From Hyphomonadaceae bacterium JAD_PAG50586_4 (GTDB lineage: Bacteria; Pseudomonadota; Alphaproteobacteria; Caulobacterales; Aquidulcibacteraceae), in assembly GCA_023242925.1 (NCBI GenBank), contig CP096134.1, forward strand, positions 2,685,501-2,749,500: a DNA stretch of 64,000 bases. Direction: 5' to 3'. The translations under genes and the position numbers were made by a program. Below, in pieces: positions 10,565 to 18,891 of this stretch; position 1 is the first letter of the stretch, and every line of letters starts with the position of its first letter. The notes beneath the pieces are model-generated. The model saw nothing but the letters and a program-made list of their open reading frames with translations. It had not been told where the DNA came from and ran no database searches.

Positions 10565-10600
10565 ATCCTCTGTTAACCAAATCACCCTCAACATCGCGCC

Positions 10601-11068
10601 ATGCGCATTCTCTCGATCGCCGCCGCGATGGCCGCTGCCCTCACTCTAGCCGCCTTCGACGCGCCGCGCGCAGCGGGCGCGTATTCTTCTCAACCGACTG
10701 AAAACAGCGAGGCCTGCGCGCGCATGTGCGCCGCCGATACGCTCTGCATGTCCTGGTCCTACGCGGAAAATCTGTGCGCGCTGCGGGCCAACGTGCCGCA
10801 AAACTTGCCGACCGCGACCTCGGGCCTGAGCTCCCGGGCGCCCCAGGCGCTTCGCCCAGGCGCACCAGCCCAGGCGCCCTTCCTATCCACGGCTCCCCCG
10901 CCGTTTCTACCTCCGCCTCTACGGCCCGCCCCGCTGAGCCGGTTGAGACCGCGATGCTGCTCCTTGGCGGACCGGACGAAGAGCTGGACCGCGCTGTTCG
11001 GCGCTGAGCCTGCAAGTAAGGTTTGTTTACGCCAGCGCCTTATGGTGCCCGCGATTCAGGACTTTTGA
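10601..11068 (+). CDS. Secreted PAN/Apple-domain protein, likely frameshifted
   Basis: A signal peptide (residues 1-20, LSIAAAMAAALTLAAF) is followed by a cysteine-bearing PAN-like segment (ACARMCAADTLCMSWSY, then NLCALRANVP) of the kind found in small alphaproteobacterial secreted proteins. After about residue 85 the open frame becomes proline-rich and implausible. The neighbouring frame carries VETAMLLLGGPDEEL, which looks like the expected tail, and stops at 11007. One or two indels between about 10860 and 10990 are likely, so the true end is uncertain. The function is unknown, and carbohydrate or protein binding would be inference from the domain. Confidence 0.55.
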   Translation: MRILSIAAAMAAALTLAAFDAPRAAGAYSSQPTENSEACARMCAADTLCMSWSYAENLCALRANVPQNLPTATSGLSSRAPQALRPGAPAQAPFLSTAPPPFLPPPLRPAPLSRLRPRCCSLADRTKSWTALFGAEPASKVCLRQRLMVPAIQDF

Positions 11069-11071
11069 CCC

Positions 11072-12164
11072 ATGACGCAAGCGCGGTTCGCAAAACTGAT
11101 AGATCTGGCCAAAACGCCGGACAGCAATCAGCGCCGCGAGCTTTTGCGCGAGGTGACTGACCTCTTCTTCGCCACCTCGCACACCCGCAGCGAACGCGAG
11201 ATCCGCCTTGTTTGACGACGTGATGCAACTCGTCGCCGCGGAGATGCAGGACGAGGTATTGGCCGAGCTCTCGGAGCGTTTCGCCAACGCCGACGACGCC
11301 CCCACCGGCCTGATGCGCGATCTCGCCAATCATTCCTACGAAATTGCCGGTCCGGTTCTGCGCAACAGCAAAGCGCTGGACGAACAAACGCTGTTGCACG
11401 TCGTCAATTATCAGAGCCAAAGCCACATCAAGGCTGTCGCTCAGCGCGAAGGCGTCAGCGAAAAGATTTCCGACGCCATCGTACGCTTCGGCGACGACAA
11501 CGCGCTAGACACGCTGATCCGCAACGACACCGCCACTATCTCGCGCACCAGCATGGAAGCCGCGGTCGATCGCGCCCGAAAAAATGAGCGCCTGCACGAA
11601 GGCGTGGTGAAGCGCCACGATTTGCCGCTCGATCTGCTCAACGAAATGTATTTCGTGGTCGAGACGCGCCTGCGCGACCAGATCATGGAGCGCAACGCCA
11701 GGGTCGATCAGGCGACGCTCGACGCAGCACTGTCAAAAGCGCGCGAACGCATGCGCATAAGCGCCGCCGACATGAGTGCGGAAGCCAAGAACGCCATGGC
11801 GTTCATCACTTCCAAAAAGAACAGCGGCGAGCTGAATGCGCGCCTGCTGGTTTCGCTCTATCGCGAAGCCAAGCAGACGCACTTCCTCTACGGCTTGGCC
11901 GAGGTCACCAACCTAGACCACCAGACCGTCGCCGATCTGCTGGAGCGCAAGGATATCGACGGCCTAGCCATGATCTGCCGCGCCTCCAATATCGAACGTC
12001 CGCTCTTCGTCACGCTCGCGGTGTTGACCTGTGGCGGCGACGAGGCGATGGCCAAGGCCGAAGAGTTCGGCAGAATGTATAATGCCGTGCCAGTCGAAGC
12101 CGCACAACGCGCGCTCCGCTTCTTCAAAGTGCGCAAAGGCGCTGACGGCGCCCGAGCCGCCTAA
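11072..12164 (+). CDS. DUF2336 domain protein (frameshifted)
   Basis: An alpha-helical, HEAT-like protein of the DUF2336 family, which is common in Caulobacterales and of unproven function. The N-terminus (MTQARFAKLIDLAKT, then RRELLREVTDLFF) reads from the ATG at 11072 to a stop at 11213. The rest continues from 11208 in another frame as LFDDVMQLVAAEMQDEVLAE. One extra C at 11206-11207 explains the break and restores EIRLFDDVM. The whole is about 363 residues. It is soluble, with no membrane segment. A second DUF2336 protein lies at 26145-27365. Confidence 0.82.
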
Positions 12165-13762
12165 ACGCGTTCCTTCGACGTGCTGAAACGTATCTTCGGA
12201 TTTTTCTCAAGCACGTAGCCAATCTCCCATGCGCTTTTGCCAAGGAAGACCGGCGACCCGTCAACATCCTCGGCCATCTGCATTTTCGACTTGTCGATGA
12301 ACGCATCCAAATCAGCGCGGTTATCCGCACTGATCCAGCGTGCAGCTTGATACGGCGATGTCTCGAACAGCACTTCGAGCCCGTACTCAGCCTTCATACG
12401 CTCATCGAGCACTTCAAACTGCAGCTGACCCACCGCGCCAACAACGAGGTCACCGCCCGTAACGGGCTTGAACACTTGCGTCACACCCTCTTCGCCGAGT
12501 GACTCCAACGCCTTGCGCAAATGCTTCTGTTTCAACGGGTCGCGCACGCGCACGCGCTTTAGGATTTCCGGCGCGAAGTTCGGAATGCCTTTGAACGCGA
12601 CATCGCCATTCTCGGAAAGTGAGTCCCCCACGCGCAAACCGCCATGGCTCGGAATGCCGATCACATCGCCGGGAAACGCCTCGTCCGCGATCTCGCGCTC
12701 TTGCGCCATGAACATCAGCGGATTGTGCACGTTCAGCGATTTTCCAATCGCGCTCTTCAGCGTCATGCCGCGCTTGAAGCGGCCGGAGACGACACGGAAG
12801 AACCCGACGCGGTCGCGGTGCTTGGGGTCCATGTTCGCTTGGATCTTGAAAACAAAACCCGTCACACGATCGTCGCCTGGGTCGATCTCGGTATCCGCGC
12901 TCTTCGCCACGGCCTTCTGCGCTGCAGGCGCTGGTGCATGCGCGCCAATGCCCGCCAGCAATTCAAGCACACCAAAGCGGCGCAGCGCCGAACCGAAATA
13001 GACGGGAGTCAGGTGGCCTTCGCGGAAAGCTTGAAGATCGAATTTCGGCAGACCATCGCGCGCCAGCTCCGCGGTCTCCGTAAGCTCGGCGCGCACGTCA
13101 TCGCTGACGCCTTCCAGAAAGTCATTCGCACCGCGCTTCTGCCGCTCTTGGCTGGCAAAACCCTGCTCACCGGCTTCAAGCCGCTTGAACGGCACGAACT
13201 CGTCCGTCGTCAGATCGAGCATACCTGCAAAGCGCTGCCCCGAAGCCGCCGGCCAATACATAGGCGCGGTATCCATCGCGAGCTTGGAATGGATTTCATC
13301 CAACAGCGCGAACGGGTCCTGCGCTTCGCGGTCCATCTTGTTGATGAAAGTCGTAATCGGAATGTCGCGCAGGCGGCAGACCTCAAACAGCTTCAATGTT
13401 TGCGGCTCGATGCCCTTTGCGGCGTCGAGCACCATGATGGCCGAGTCCGCTGCGGTAAGGGTGCGATACGTATCCTCGGAAAAATCCTCGTGGCCTGGGG
13501 TATCGAGCAGGTTGAACACCATGCCGCCGTGCTCGAACATCATCACCGAACTCGACACCGAGATGCCGCGCTCGCGTTCGATCTTCATCCAATCCGATTT
13601 CGTGCGCCGCGCCTGGCCGCGCGCGGCCACCGCGCCAGCCAAGTGGATGGCGCCGCCAGCCAACAGCAGCGTTTCAGTGAGCGTCGTCTTGCCGGCGTCA
13701 GGGTGCGAGATGATCGCGAACGTGCGGCGGCGGGCGGCCTCGGTGGCGGGGTCGGCGGACAT
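12161..13762 (-). CDS. prfC: Peptide chain release factor 3
   Basis: Translational GTPase RF3, which recycles RF1/RF2 from the ribosome after termination. The length is 533 residues, as expected. G1 is HPDAGKTTLTE, G2 lies in ERERGISVSSSVM, G3 is DTPGHEDFSEDT, and G4 is NKMDREAQDP. The EF-G-like domains II and III follow (KTLNVHNPLMFM-type segment; VGQLQFEVLDERM). It overlaps the end of the DUF2336 gene by four bases in convergent orientation. The start at 13762 (ATG) fits the family N-terminus. Confidence 0.96.
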   Translation of the reverse strand: MSADPATEAARRRTFAIISHPDAGKTTLTETLLLAGGAIHLAGAVAARGQARRTKSDWMKIERERGISVSSSVMMFEHGGMVFNLLDTPGHEDFSEDTYRTLTAADSAIMVLDAAKGIEPQTLKLFEVCRLRDIPITTFINKMDREAQDPFALLDEIHSKLAMDTAPMYWPAASGQRFAGMLDLTTDEFVPFKRLEAGEQGFASQERQKRGANDFLEGVSDDVRAELTETAELARDGLPKFDLQAFREGHLTPVYFGSALRRFGVLELLAGIGAHAPAPAAQKAVAKSADTEIDPGDDRVTGFVFKIQANMDPKHRDRVGFFRVVSGRFKRGMTLKSAIGKSLNVHNPLMFMAQEREIADEAFPGDVIGIPSHGGLRVGDSLSENGDVAFKGIPNFAPEILKRVRVRDPLKQKHLRKALESLGEEGVTQVFKPVTGGDLVVGAVGQLQFEVLDERMKAEYGLEVLFETSPYQAARWISADNRADLDAFIDKSKMQMAEDVDGSPVFLGKSAWEIGYVLEKNPKIRFSTSKERV

Positions 13763-13827
13763 GAATCCCTAATCTTTATGAAGCGGGGCGTTTACGCCGA
13801 AGGGCTAGCGCGAGCAACCCGCCGGGC

Positions 13828-14175
13828 TCAGGCGGGCTTGGAATCCACCGGCTCCTGCAGGAAATGCCGCCCGTGCTTATCCTCAATTTCAATCACCCAG
13901 AGGTCCGGATCAGTGTCCGCGCGCTTGCGGACATGGGCGTCCACGTCAGCCTCTAGATCGCCCAGCGGCCCGGCCGAGAGATCGAGCCAAATCCGCTCAC
14001 CCTCGCCATTGCGCGCCGGCGCATAGAGCCGCGCCTTACCGTTCATGGTCGCCACTTTGACCATAACCGCGCCAGCATCCGTATCGCCCTTGCGCACGAC
14101 GCCAGCGAACGCGCCGCCAATCTGGGCGCGACGGATGAGCGCGCTGGCCCAAAAGTCCGTCTTTAGCTCGTCCAT
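13828..14175 (-). CDS. DUF1491 family protein
   Basis: A 115-residue cytoplasmic protein with the DUF1491 pattern: FWASALIRRAQIGGAFAGVV near the N-terminus, KARLYAPARNG in the middle, and the terminal DLWVIEIEDKHGRHFLQEP. The family is restricted to alphaproteobacteria and has no established function. The gene is divergent from the secreted-protein gene at 14230. A short GC-rich hairpin (13818-13836) overlaps its stop codon but lacks a strong T tract. Confidence 0.82.
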   Translation of the reverse strand: MDELKTDFWASALIRRAQIGGAFAGVVRKGDTDAGAVMVKVATMNGKARLYAPARNGEGERIWLDLSAGPLGDLEADVDAHVRKRADTDPDLWVIEIEDKHGRHFLQEPVDSKPA

Positions 14176-14229
14176 ACGGCTCCTTGTTCATTCGAACGCA
14201 ACGACATTCCTTTAACCTCTTTCATTCTC

Positions 14230-15075
14230 ATGCGCGCCCTCCTTCTTGCCGCCGTCTTAACGGCCACCCTCACCGCCGCCGCCTCGGCGCAGACGGGGCC
14301 GAACGCGCGCGAAGCTTTTGTGGAGCGGCGCGGCCTGATCGAGATTGACACCCAATGTCGGGTGCTTGAGCGCTCCATCCGGGATGCGCTGCAAGTGGGC
14401 CTCGCCCAAGCGCGCGGCTCGCTGTTGCGCGAAGGCTGGTCCAACGCGCAAGTCCGCAACCTCGAGCAAAGCGTGGTCAGCGCCGCCCAGTCGCGTCAAT
14501 GCAACGACGCGCGCTCGCGTCAAGCCATGGCCGACGCCAACCGCTCGTTTGCTTCATGGGCCAACGCCGCGACGATGGAATTTCCAGGCTGGGAGCGCGA
14601 TTGGATCGCGCGCCGTTCAAACGAAGGCTGGCGGCTCAGCCAAGTCATCGATACGCCGCTCACCGCCACGTTCGGCATCCGCCAGCAAGCGACAACACAA
14701 CGCCTCACCCTCACCGTCCCTGTCGCGCGCGGCGCTACAGCACCAACCTCAGCACGCCTCATCCTGCGCGATCAATCACGCGCTCGTTCCGTTGAGATCA
14801 GCCTGCCGCAGCGCGTCGCCTACGGGCTTGCAGCTGGCGAACCGCCCGCCACCGCGCAGCGCAGCGTGCCCTCAACGCGCGCGATCGAACGGCTCGACGC
14901 CCATCGCAGCCAAGTCGCGTTCACTTTCCCGGATGACGCCTTTCGCGATCTGCTCGCACTCGACCCGCGCGAAACCGTAGCGATTGAAATTCAAAACGGC
15001 CGCGCCACACAGCGTTTGCTGGTTGAAGTCGGCGATATCGCCGCGGCGCGCGCGTTCCTTACGCTTCGCCGCTAG
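14230..15075 (+). CDS. Secreted protein of unknown function (281 aa)
   Basis: It begins with a signal peptide (ALLLAAVLTATLTAAASAQ, cleavage near residue 21). The mature part starts with a helical, charged region (residues 35-130) containing two cysteines (DTQCRVLE and SRQCNDAR) about 50 residues apart, possibly a disulfide. It ends with beta-rich segments (QRLTLTVPVARG, SARLILRDQSRA, QVAFTFPDDAF). I do not recognise the family. The stop overlaps the 3' end of the convergent kinase gene by 17 bases. It is likely periplasmic. Confidence 0.75.
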   Translation: MRALLLAAVLTATLTAAASAQTGPNAREAFVERRGLIEIDTQCRVLERSIRDALQVGLAQARGSLLREGWSNAQVRNLEQSVVSAAQSRQCNDARSRQAMADANRSFASWANAATMEFPGWERDWIARRSNEGWRLSQVIDTPLTATFGIRQQATTQRLTLTVPVARGATAPTSARLILRDQSRARSVEISLPQRVAYGLAAGEPPATAQRSVPSTRAIERLDAHRSQVAFTFPDDAFRDLLALDPRETVAIEIQNGRATQRLLVEVGDIAAARAFLTLRR

Positions 15076-16330
15076 AGCGCAGCACCGGCAACGTCACCCG
15101 CACCAGCGCACCACCGCCCGGCGCATCGTGAAAGCTCAACGCGCCACGATGTAGCGTCGCCAGCGCGCGCACCAACGCCAAACCTAGCCCGGTGCCTTCC
15201 GCGCGCGCGCCGCCTGAGCCGCGCTCATAAGCCTGGCCCAGCTTTTCGCGATCTTCTTCCGGAATGCCCGGCCCATTATCGATCGTGTCCAACACCAGCG
15301 CACTGTCACGCGCTTCGGCGATCACCATCACACGCCCGCCTTCCGGCGTGAACTTGATCGCGTTGCCGATTGTGTTGATCAGCATGCGCTTCACCGCCCG
15401 CGCATCGGCATGCACAAGAAGCGGCGCATCCGGCGTCACCATGCCAAGCTCAATCTGCTTCTTCTCCGCGCCATCAATCGAGAGCCTGACGACCTCTTCG
15501 ACCACGCTGCGCACATCAAAATCGCCCGTCTCGATCTCGTAGCGGCCTGCATCGATCCGTGACAGATCAAGCAGATCGTTCACAAGCCCAAGCAGATGCG
15601 CGCCGCTCTTGCGAATGAGGCCCGCATATTCAACGTAGCGCTCGCTCAATTCGCCAAAGATCTGACGCTCAATCATCTCGGAGAAGCCGAGGATGTGCGT
15701 CAGCGGCGTTCGCAATTCGTGCGACACTTCCGCGATCCGCTCGCCCATCGCCTGGGTGCGCGCCGGCGCCGGCGTTTCGCGGCTCAGCGCCATCAGGCCA
15801 ACCACAAGGGCTGTGGCCACAACCGCCAACGCCCCGGGAAACACCCCAAGTTCGGCCCGGAGTTCCATGCCGGATAGGAAAGCGGCGAGCGCGAACCCCA
15901 GCACCGCTCCTGCGCCAGCCTCCAGCGCCCAGGGTCGAGCCAAGGCCAGTGCAGCTGCCGGCGCCGCCAAAAGTAGGACACTCAGCGGCGAACTTGCGCC
16001 TCCGGTTCCAGAAATCAGACCAATCGCAGTTAACAGCCAAACGCAGATAAAGCTCAGCGCGCCCCAGCGGCTGCCCAATCGGGGCAGCAACATGAAACCT
16101 GTGAAAGATGGCGCGAGCGCCAAAGCGCTGGCCGCCGCCAACGGCCCTATTTTCGCGCCATTCAACGCCGAAACGATGCCGACGAAGACAACACCCATCG
16201 CCCAGGCCCAAAGAGCCAAGGCGATCCCAAATGGGCGCGGCGCTGCTTTTGCAGGAATGGTTACTGCTGATTTCGTTGACACCGAAAGGCTGCTCGCGGG
16301 TAAAAGTCTTCTTAACGCGCTGGGGATCAA
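15059..16330 (-). CDS. Membrane histidine kinase with PleC/DivJ-like core
   Basis: A hydrophobic N-terminal half contains about six membrane helices (residues 35-190). The kinase core follows, with the H box HELRTPLTHILGFSEMI, N box NTIGNAIKFTPEGG, G1 IDNGPGIPEED, and G2 GTGLGLALVRALATLH. The H-box style and QIFGELSERYVEYAGLIRKSG resemble the PdhS/PleC/DivJ kinases of alphaproteobacteria. A multi-helix domain before the core is also seen in DivJ. No receiver domain and no adjacent regulator gene is present. The start is uncertain: TTG at 16330 is the longest reading, and a GTG at 16282 is also possible. A role in cell-cycle signalling is inference. Confidence 0.82.
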   Translation of the reverse strand: MIPSALRRLLPASSLSVSTKSAVTIPAKAAPRPFGIALALWAWAMGVVFVGIVSALNGAKIGPLAAASALALAPSFTGFMLLPRLGSRWGALSFICVWLLTAIGLISGTGGASSPLSVLLLAAPAAALALARPWALEAGAGAVLGFALAAFLSGMELRAELGVFPGALAVVATALVVGLMALSRETPAPARTQAMGERIAEVSHELRTPLTHILGFSEMIERQIFGELSERYVEYAGLIRKSGAHLLGLVNDLLDLSRIDAGRYEIETGDFDVRSVVEEVVRLSIDGAEKKQIELGMVTPDAPLLVHADARAVKRMLINTIGNAIKFTPEGGRVMVIAEARDSALVLDTIDNGPGIPEEDREKLGQAYERGSGGARAEGTGLGLALVRALATLHRGALSFHDAPGGGALVRVTLPVLRSSGEA

Positions 16331-16394
16331 GATGCCCGCTACGAGTCGTTGTCGGAAGCGGACTCACCATTTCAGGATTAGGGGAGCACAGCCG

Positions 16395-17450
16395 ATGCGT
16401 AGCTTTGCGGCTTGGACAACCACCGCGGCCGTCGCCCTTCTAGGCGTCGCGAACGCTCAGACGCCGTCGAACGACACGGCCGCGAATGTTGACCTGCAAA
16501 CGGCGGTCACGGCGTACGCGGCCTACCACAATGACGTGTCGGAGCTGCGCGCCACCACGCCGCGCGACGCCAATGGCCTTGAGCAGGCGCTCGACCGCGT
16601 CGCCCGCCACAACCGCGATCAACTCACACGCGGCTGGATTGCCTACGGCGCACAAGCCGCCGCGCAATCACCCGCCTTCGTGCAAGGCGTGCGCGACGCC
16701 GCCGCCTATTATGGCCGCGACGCCGTCATCTGGGCCGTGAGCGTTGATCCGTCGTACGCGCGTGGCCTGCGCGGCGGTCCGGAAGCCACGCGCATTTTGC
16801 TCGACTCCGCCAATGCCGATTCCGCGCGCATCACAGCGGTCGCGGATCGCTACCAGGAATTCGCTTATTCGGTGCAGCGCCAGCGCTGGGGCAACCAAGT
16901 GGCGCCGGGCCAGCCCGCGCGCCTACAGCGCGTTCGCTCGCTCGGCCGCGAAGGCGCGCCCGCGGGCGTAGTGCCGGCTGATTACGCGCCACGTCTGACC
17001 GTGGCGCCGCTCTCAATGACGCCAATCAGCGATCCAAACGCTTATGGCGGCCGTCGCTTCTGGGATTCATTGCGCGGCGGCGAACAGGTGGTGGAAGTCG
17101 CTTCAACGCCCGCCGGACGCCAATTCCGCGTGAACGTCACGCGGGGCGAAGCGCTCGACCGCATGGCCGCCGTCGCCGCCCTACAGGCGCTGGACGCGAC
17201 TGAGACCAACCAAAGCGCCGTGACCCGCCTCATCAACGATCCGCGGTCGCGCGATTGCTTCGAGATGGCGCAATTGCAGCTCTATCAATGCATGTCGGCC
17301 GCACGCTTCCGTTATGAGAACGCGTTCTGCCTTGGCCAGCACGGCCTGCGCGATATCGGCACCTGCATCGGCGCCGTCGCCCAGCCCGACGCTGGCGCGG
17401 CGATGATGACGCCGATTCCGACGGCGACCGGCCGCAACGAGCGCGGCTAA
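16395..17450 (+). CDS. Secreted protein of unknown function (351 aa)
   Basis: The ATG at 16395 is preceded by GGGGAG at a good distance and followed by a signal peptide (FAAWTTTAAVALLGVANAQ). The mature protein is mostly helical and arginine-rich. It ends with a cysteine-containing domain (SRDCFEMAQLQLYQCMSAAR, then NAFCLGQHGLRDIGTCIGAV), where four cysteines could form two disulfides. I do not recognise the family, but similar proteins appear to be confined to alphaproteobacteria. It is divergent from the membrane kinase, with 64 bases between the starts. Confidence 0.78.
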   Translation: MRSFAAWTTTAAVALLGVANAQTPSNDTAANVDLQTAVTAYAAYHNDVSELRATTPRDANGLEQALDRVARHNRDQLTRGWIAYGAQAAAQSPAFVQGVRDAAAYYGRDAVIWAVSVDPSYARGLRGGPEATRILLDSANADSARITAVADRYQEFAYSVQRQRWGNQVAPGQPARLQRVRSLGREGAPAGVVPADYAPRLTVAPLSMTPISDPNAYGGRRFWDSLRGGEQVVEVASTPAGRQFRVNVTRGEALDRMAAVAALQALDATETNQSAVTRLINDPRSRDCFEMAQLQLYQCMSAARFRYENAFCLGQHGLRDIGTCIGAVAQPDAGAAMMTPIPTATGRNERG

Positions 17451-17492
17451 GCGACACTTGCCCACGCGGGCGCGAAGGCGCATTTCGTGGGC

Positions 17493-17918
17493 ATGGCCGG
17501 CATCGACCAAACCATTAACGATCTCGCAGACGATTTCGCGCTCCTCCCCGACTGGGAGGAGCGCATATCGCATGTCATCGAACTCGCGCGCGCGCTGGAA
17601 CCCATCAGCGACGCCGAACGCACTGAGGAAAACCGCGTGCGCGGTTGCATCAGCCGCGTTTGGCTCGTGAGCGAGCATCGCGATGACCAGCCCGAAAAGC
17701 TCTATTTCCGCGGCGATTCCGATGCGCACCTCGTGCGCGGCGAAATCGCGATGCTGCTGCGCATCTTCTCCGGCCGCACGCCGCAGGAAATTCTCTCGAT
17801 CGACCCAAAGGCCGTCTTCGAGCGCTTAGGGCTAAGAGAAGCGCTTACGGCCCAGCGCTCCAATGGCCTCTTCTCCATGATGAACCGCATCCAGCAGGAA
17901 GCGCGCAACGCCGCCTAG
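17493..17918 (+). CDS. sufE: SufE-type sulfur acceptor
   Basis: SufE family, 141 residues. It accepts persulfide sulfur from the cysteine desulfurase SufS during iron-sulfur cluster assembly. The fold is recognisable from DWEERISHVIELARAL, the acceptor cysteine in RVRGCISRVWL, and GEIAMLLRIFSGRTPQEIL. No other suf genes are adjacent, as is common when sufE stands apart from the sufBCDS operon. A GTG six bases upstream (17487) is an alternative start. Confidence 0.9.
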   Translation: MAGIDQTINDLADDFALLPDWEERISHVIELARALEPISDAERTEENRVRGCISRVWLVSEHRDDQPEKLYFRGDSDAHLVRGEIAMLLRIFSGRTPQEILSIDPKAVFERLGLREALTAQRSNGLFSMMNRIQQEARNAA

Positions 17919-18224
17919 CGCGCCGCGCGCTGCGCCAGCGCCATCTTCAGCGCCAGCTTGCCCGACCGCGCCGGCCAACTTTCCGCGCATTCCAGCGCCT
18001 CTAACCCATCCTCGTGCAAGCAAACGCGCTCGCCACACGTGACAGGCTCAGCTCAAACCCGACATGGCAGAGATAGATCGCGACTTGCCGCGCGAACGCG
18101 ATCTCGGACGCCCACGCTCATTTGCGATCAGCTGTGCATCCAGCGCCCCCAGCGCGCACGCCACGACCCCACCGGTGAGGCGCGCGGCGGACGCGTCGTC
18201 CGCACGTCGTCCAGACACCCCCAT
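17915..18224 (-). pseudogene. DnaA C-terminal-like helix-turn-helix protein, degenerate
   Basis: Three minus-strand frames together give a small protein of the DnaA-domain-IV-like family found in many alphaproteobacteria. An ATG at 18224 starts MGVSGRRADDASAARL, ending about LIANERGRPR. After a shift near 18110 comes FARQVAIYLCHVGFELSLSR. After a second break near 18025 comes LHEDGLEALECAESWPARSG, to a stop at 17915. The segment that should hold the DnaA signature helix (family reading like GRDRTTVAHAC, about 15-20 residues) is absent. Unlike the single-base breaks elsewhere, this needs a deletion, so real decay is likely. A chromosomal copy elsewhere cannot be excluded. Confidence 0.5.
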
Positions 18225-18263
18225 CGCTCCAACGCCTCGCTCCGCGGGTGAAATTCCAGCGAA

Positions 18264-18284
18264 CGCGCAGGCTAAACCTGCGCG
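18264..18284 (-). terminator. Hairpin downstream of mucR
   Basis: A perfect 8-bp inverted repeat (CGCGCAGG / CCTGCGCG) with a five-base loop lies 44 bases beyond the mucR stop. The T tract after it is weak, so it may be a factor-assisted terminator or an mRNA-stabilising hairpin. Confidence 0.35.
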
Positions 18285-18327
18285 CGAGGTGTGAGATTTC
18301 CTATTTCTGGGATTTTTTCCTTAAGAG

Positions 18328-18732
18328 CTATGCGCCCTTGCGGCTCGTGCCCAGGCCCATGCGCTTGGCGAGCGTCGAGCGCTCTTTGGCGTAGTTCGGC
18401 GCGACCATCGGATAATCGTGCGGCAGACCCCATTTGGCCCGGTACTCATCCGGCGTCATGGCGTAACGGGTACGCAGATGGCGCTTCAAGGATTTGAATT
18501 TCTTGCCGTCTTCCAAGCAGATGATGAAGTCCGGGGTGACCGACTTCTTCACCGCAACGGCGGGCTCCAGTGCATGCTCGGCGGCCGCAGCCGGCGTGCC
18601 GGATACTTCCAGCAAAGCGCTATAGACCGTGCGAATGATGGCCGGCAGCTCTTGGGCCGGGATCTGGTTGGCGGACACATACGCCGAGACGATTTCGGCA
18701 ACCATGCCGACCAAATCTCTTTGCTGATCCAT
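18328..18732 (-). CDS. mucR: MucR-family zinc-finger transcriptional regulator
   Basis: Ros/MucR family regulator of 134 residues. An N-terminal helical oligomerisation region (VGMVAEIVSAYVSANQI) is followed by the prokaryotic zinc-finger-like domain (FIICLEDGKKFKSLKRHL, then YAMTPDEYRAKWGLPHDYPM). Family members bind AT-rich sites and control exopolysaccharide, motility and cell-cycle genes. In Caulobacterales, MucR1/2 act with SciP and CtrA. The upstream region (18733-18891) is noticeably AT-rich, which fits MucR autoregulation, but I cannot place a defined operator. Confidence 0.92.
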   Translation of the reverse strand: MDQQRDLVGMVAEIVSAYVSANQIPAQELPAIIRTVYSALLEVSGTPAAAAEHALEPAVAVKKSVTPDFIICLEDGKKFKSLKRHLRTRYAMTPDEYRAKWGLPHDYPMVAPNYAKERSTLAKRMGLGTSRKGA

Positions 18733-18891
18733 TTACCCAGTCCTGCAGCAGGCAAAGTCAATTCAGGTGTAGTACAGGAAAGCTTGCCCGTCTTGCAAGC
18801 CATTCGCTACACCAATATTCGAGCTTTCTAGTACCGCCTACTATTTAGTGTTCGATTACTAAAAAGAATAAAGAACAGAGAAACCATGCCG

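Noticed and set aside
15693..17450. A long plus-strand frame extending upstream of the secreted protein at 16395
   Set aside because: The extension is the antisense of the histidine kinase gene. The signal peptide and the ribosome-binding site support the start at 16395.
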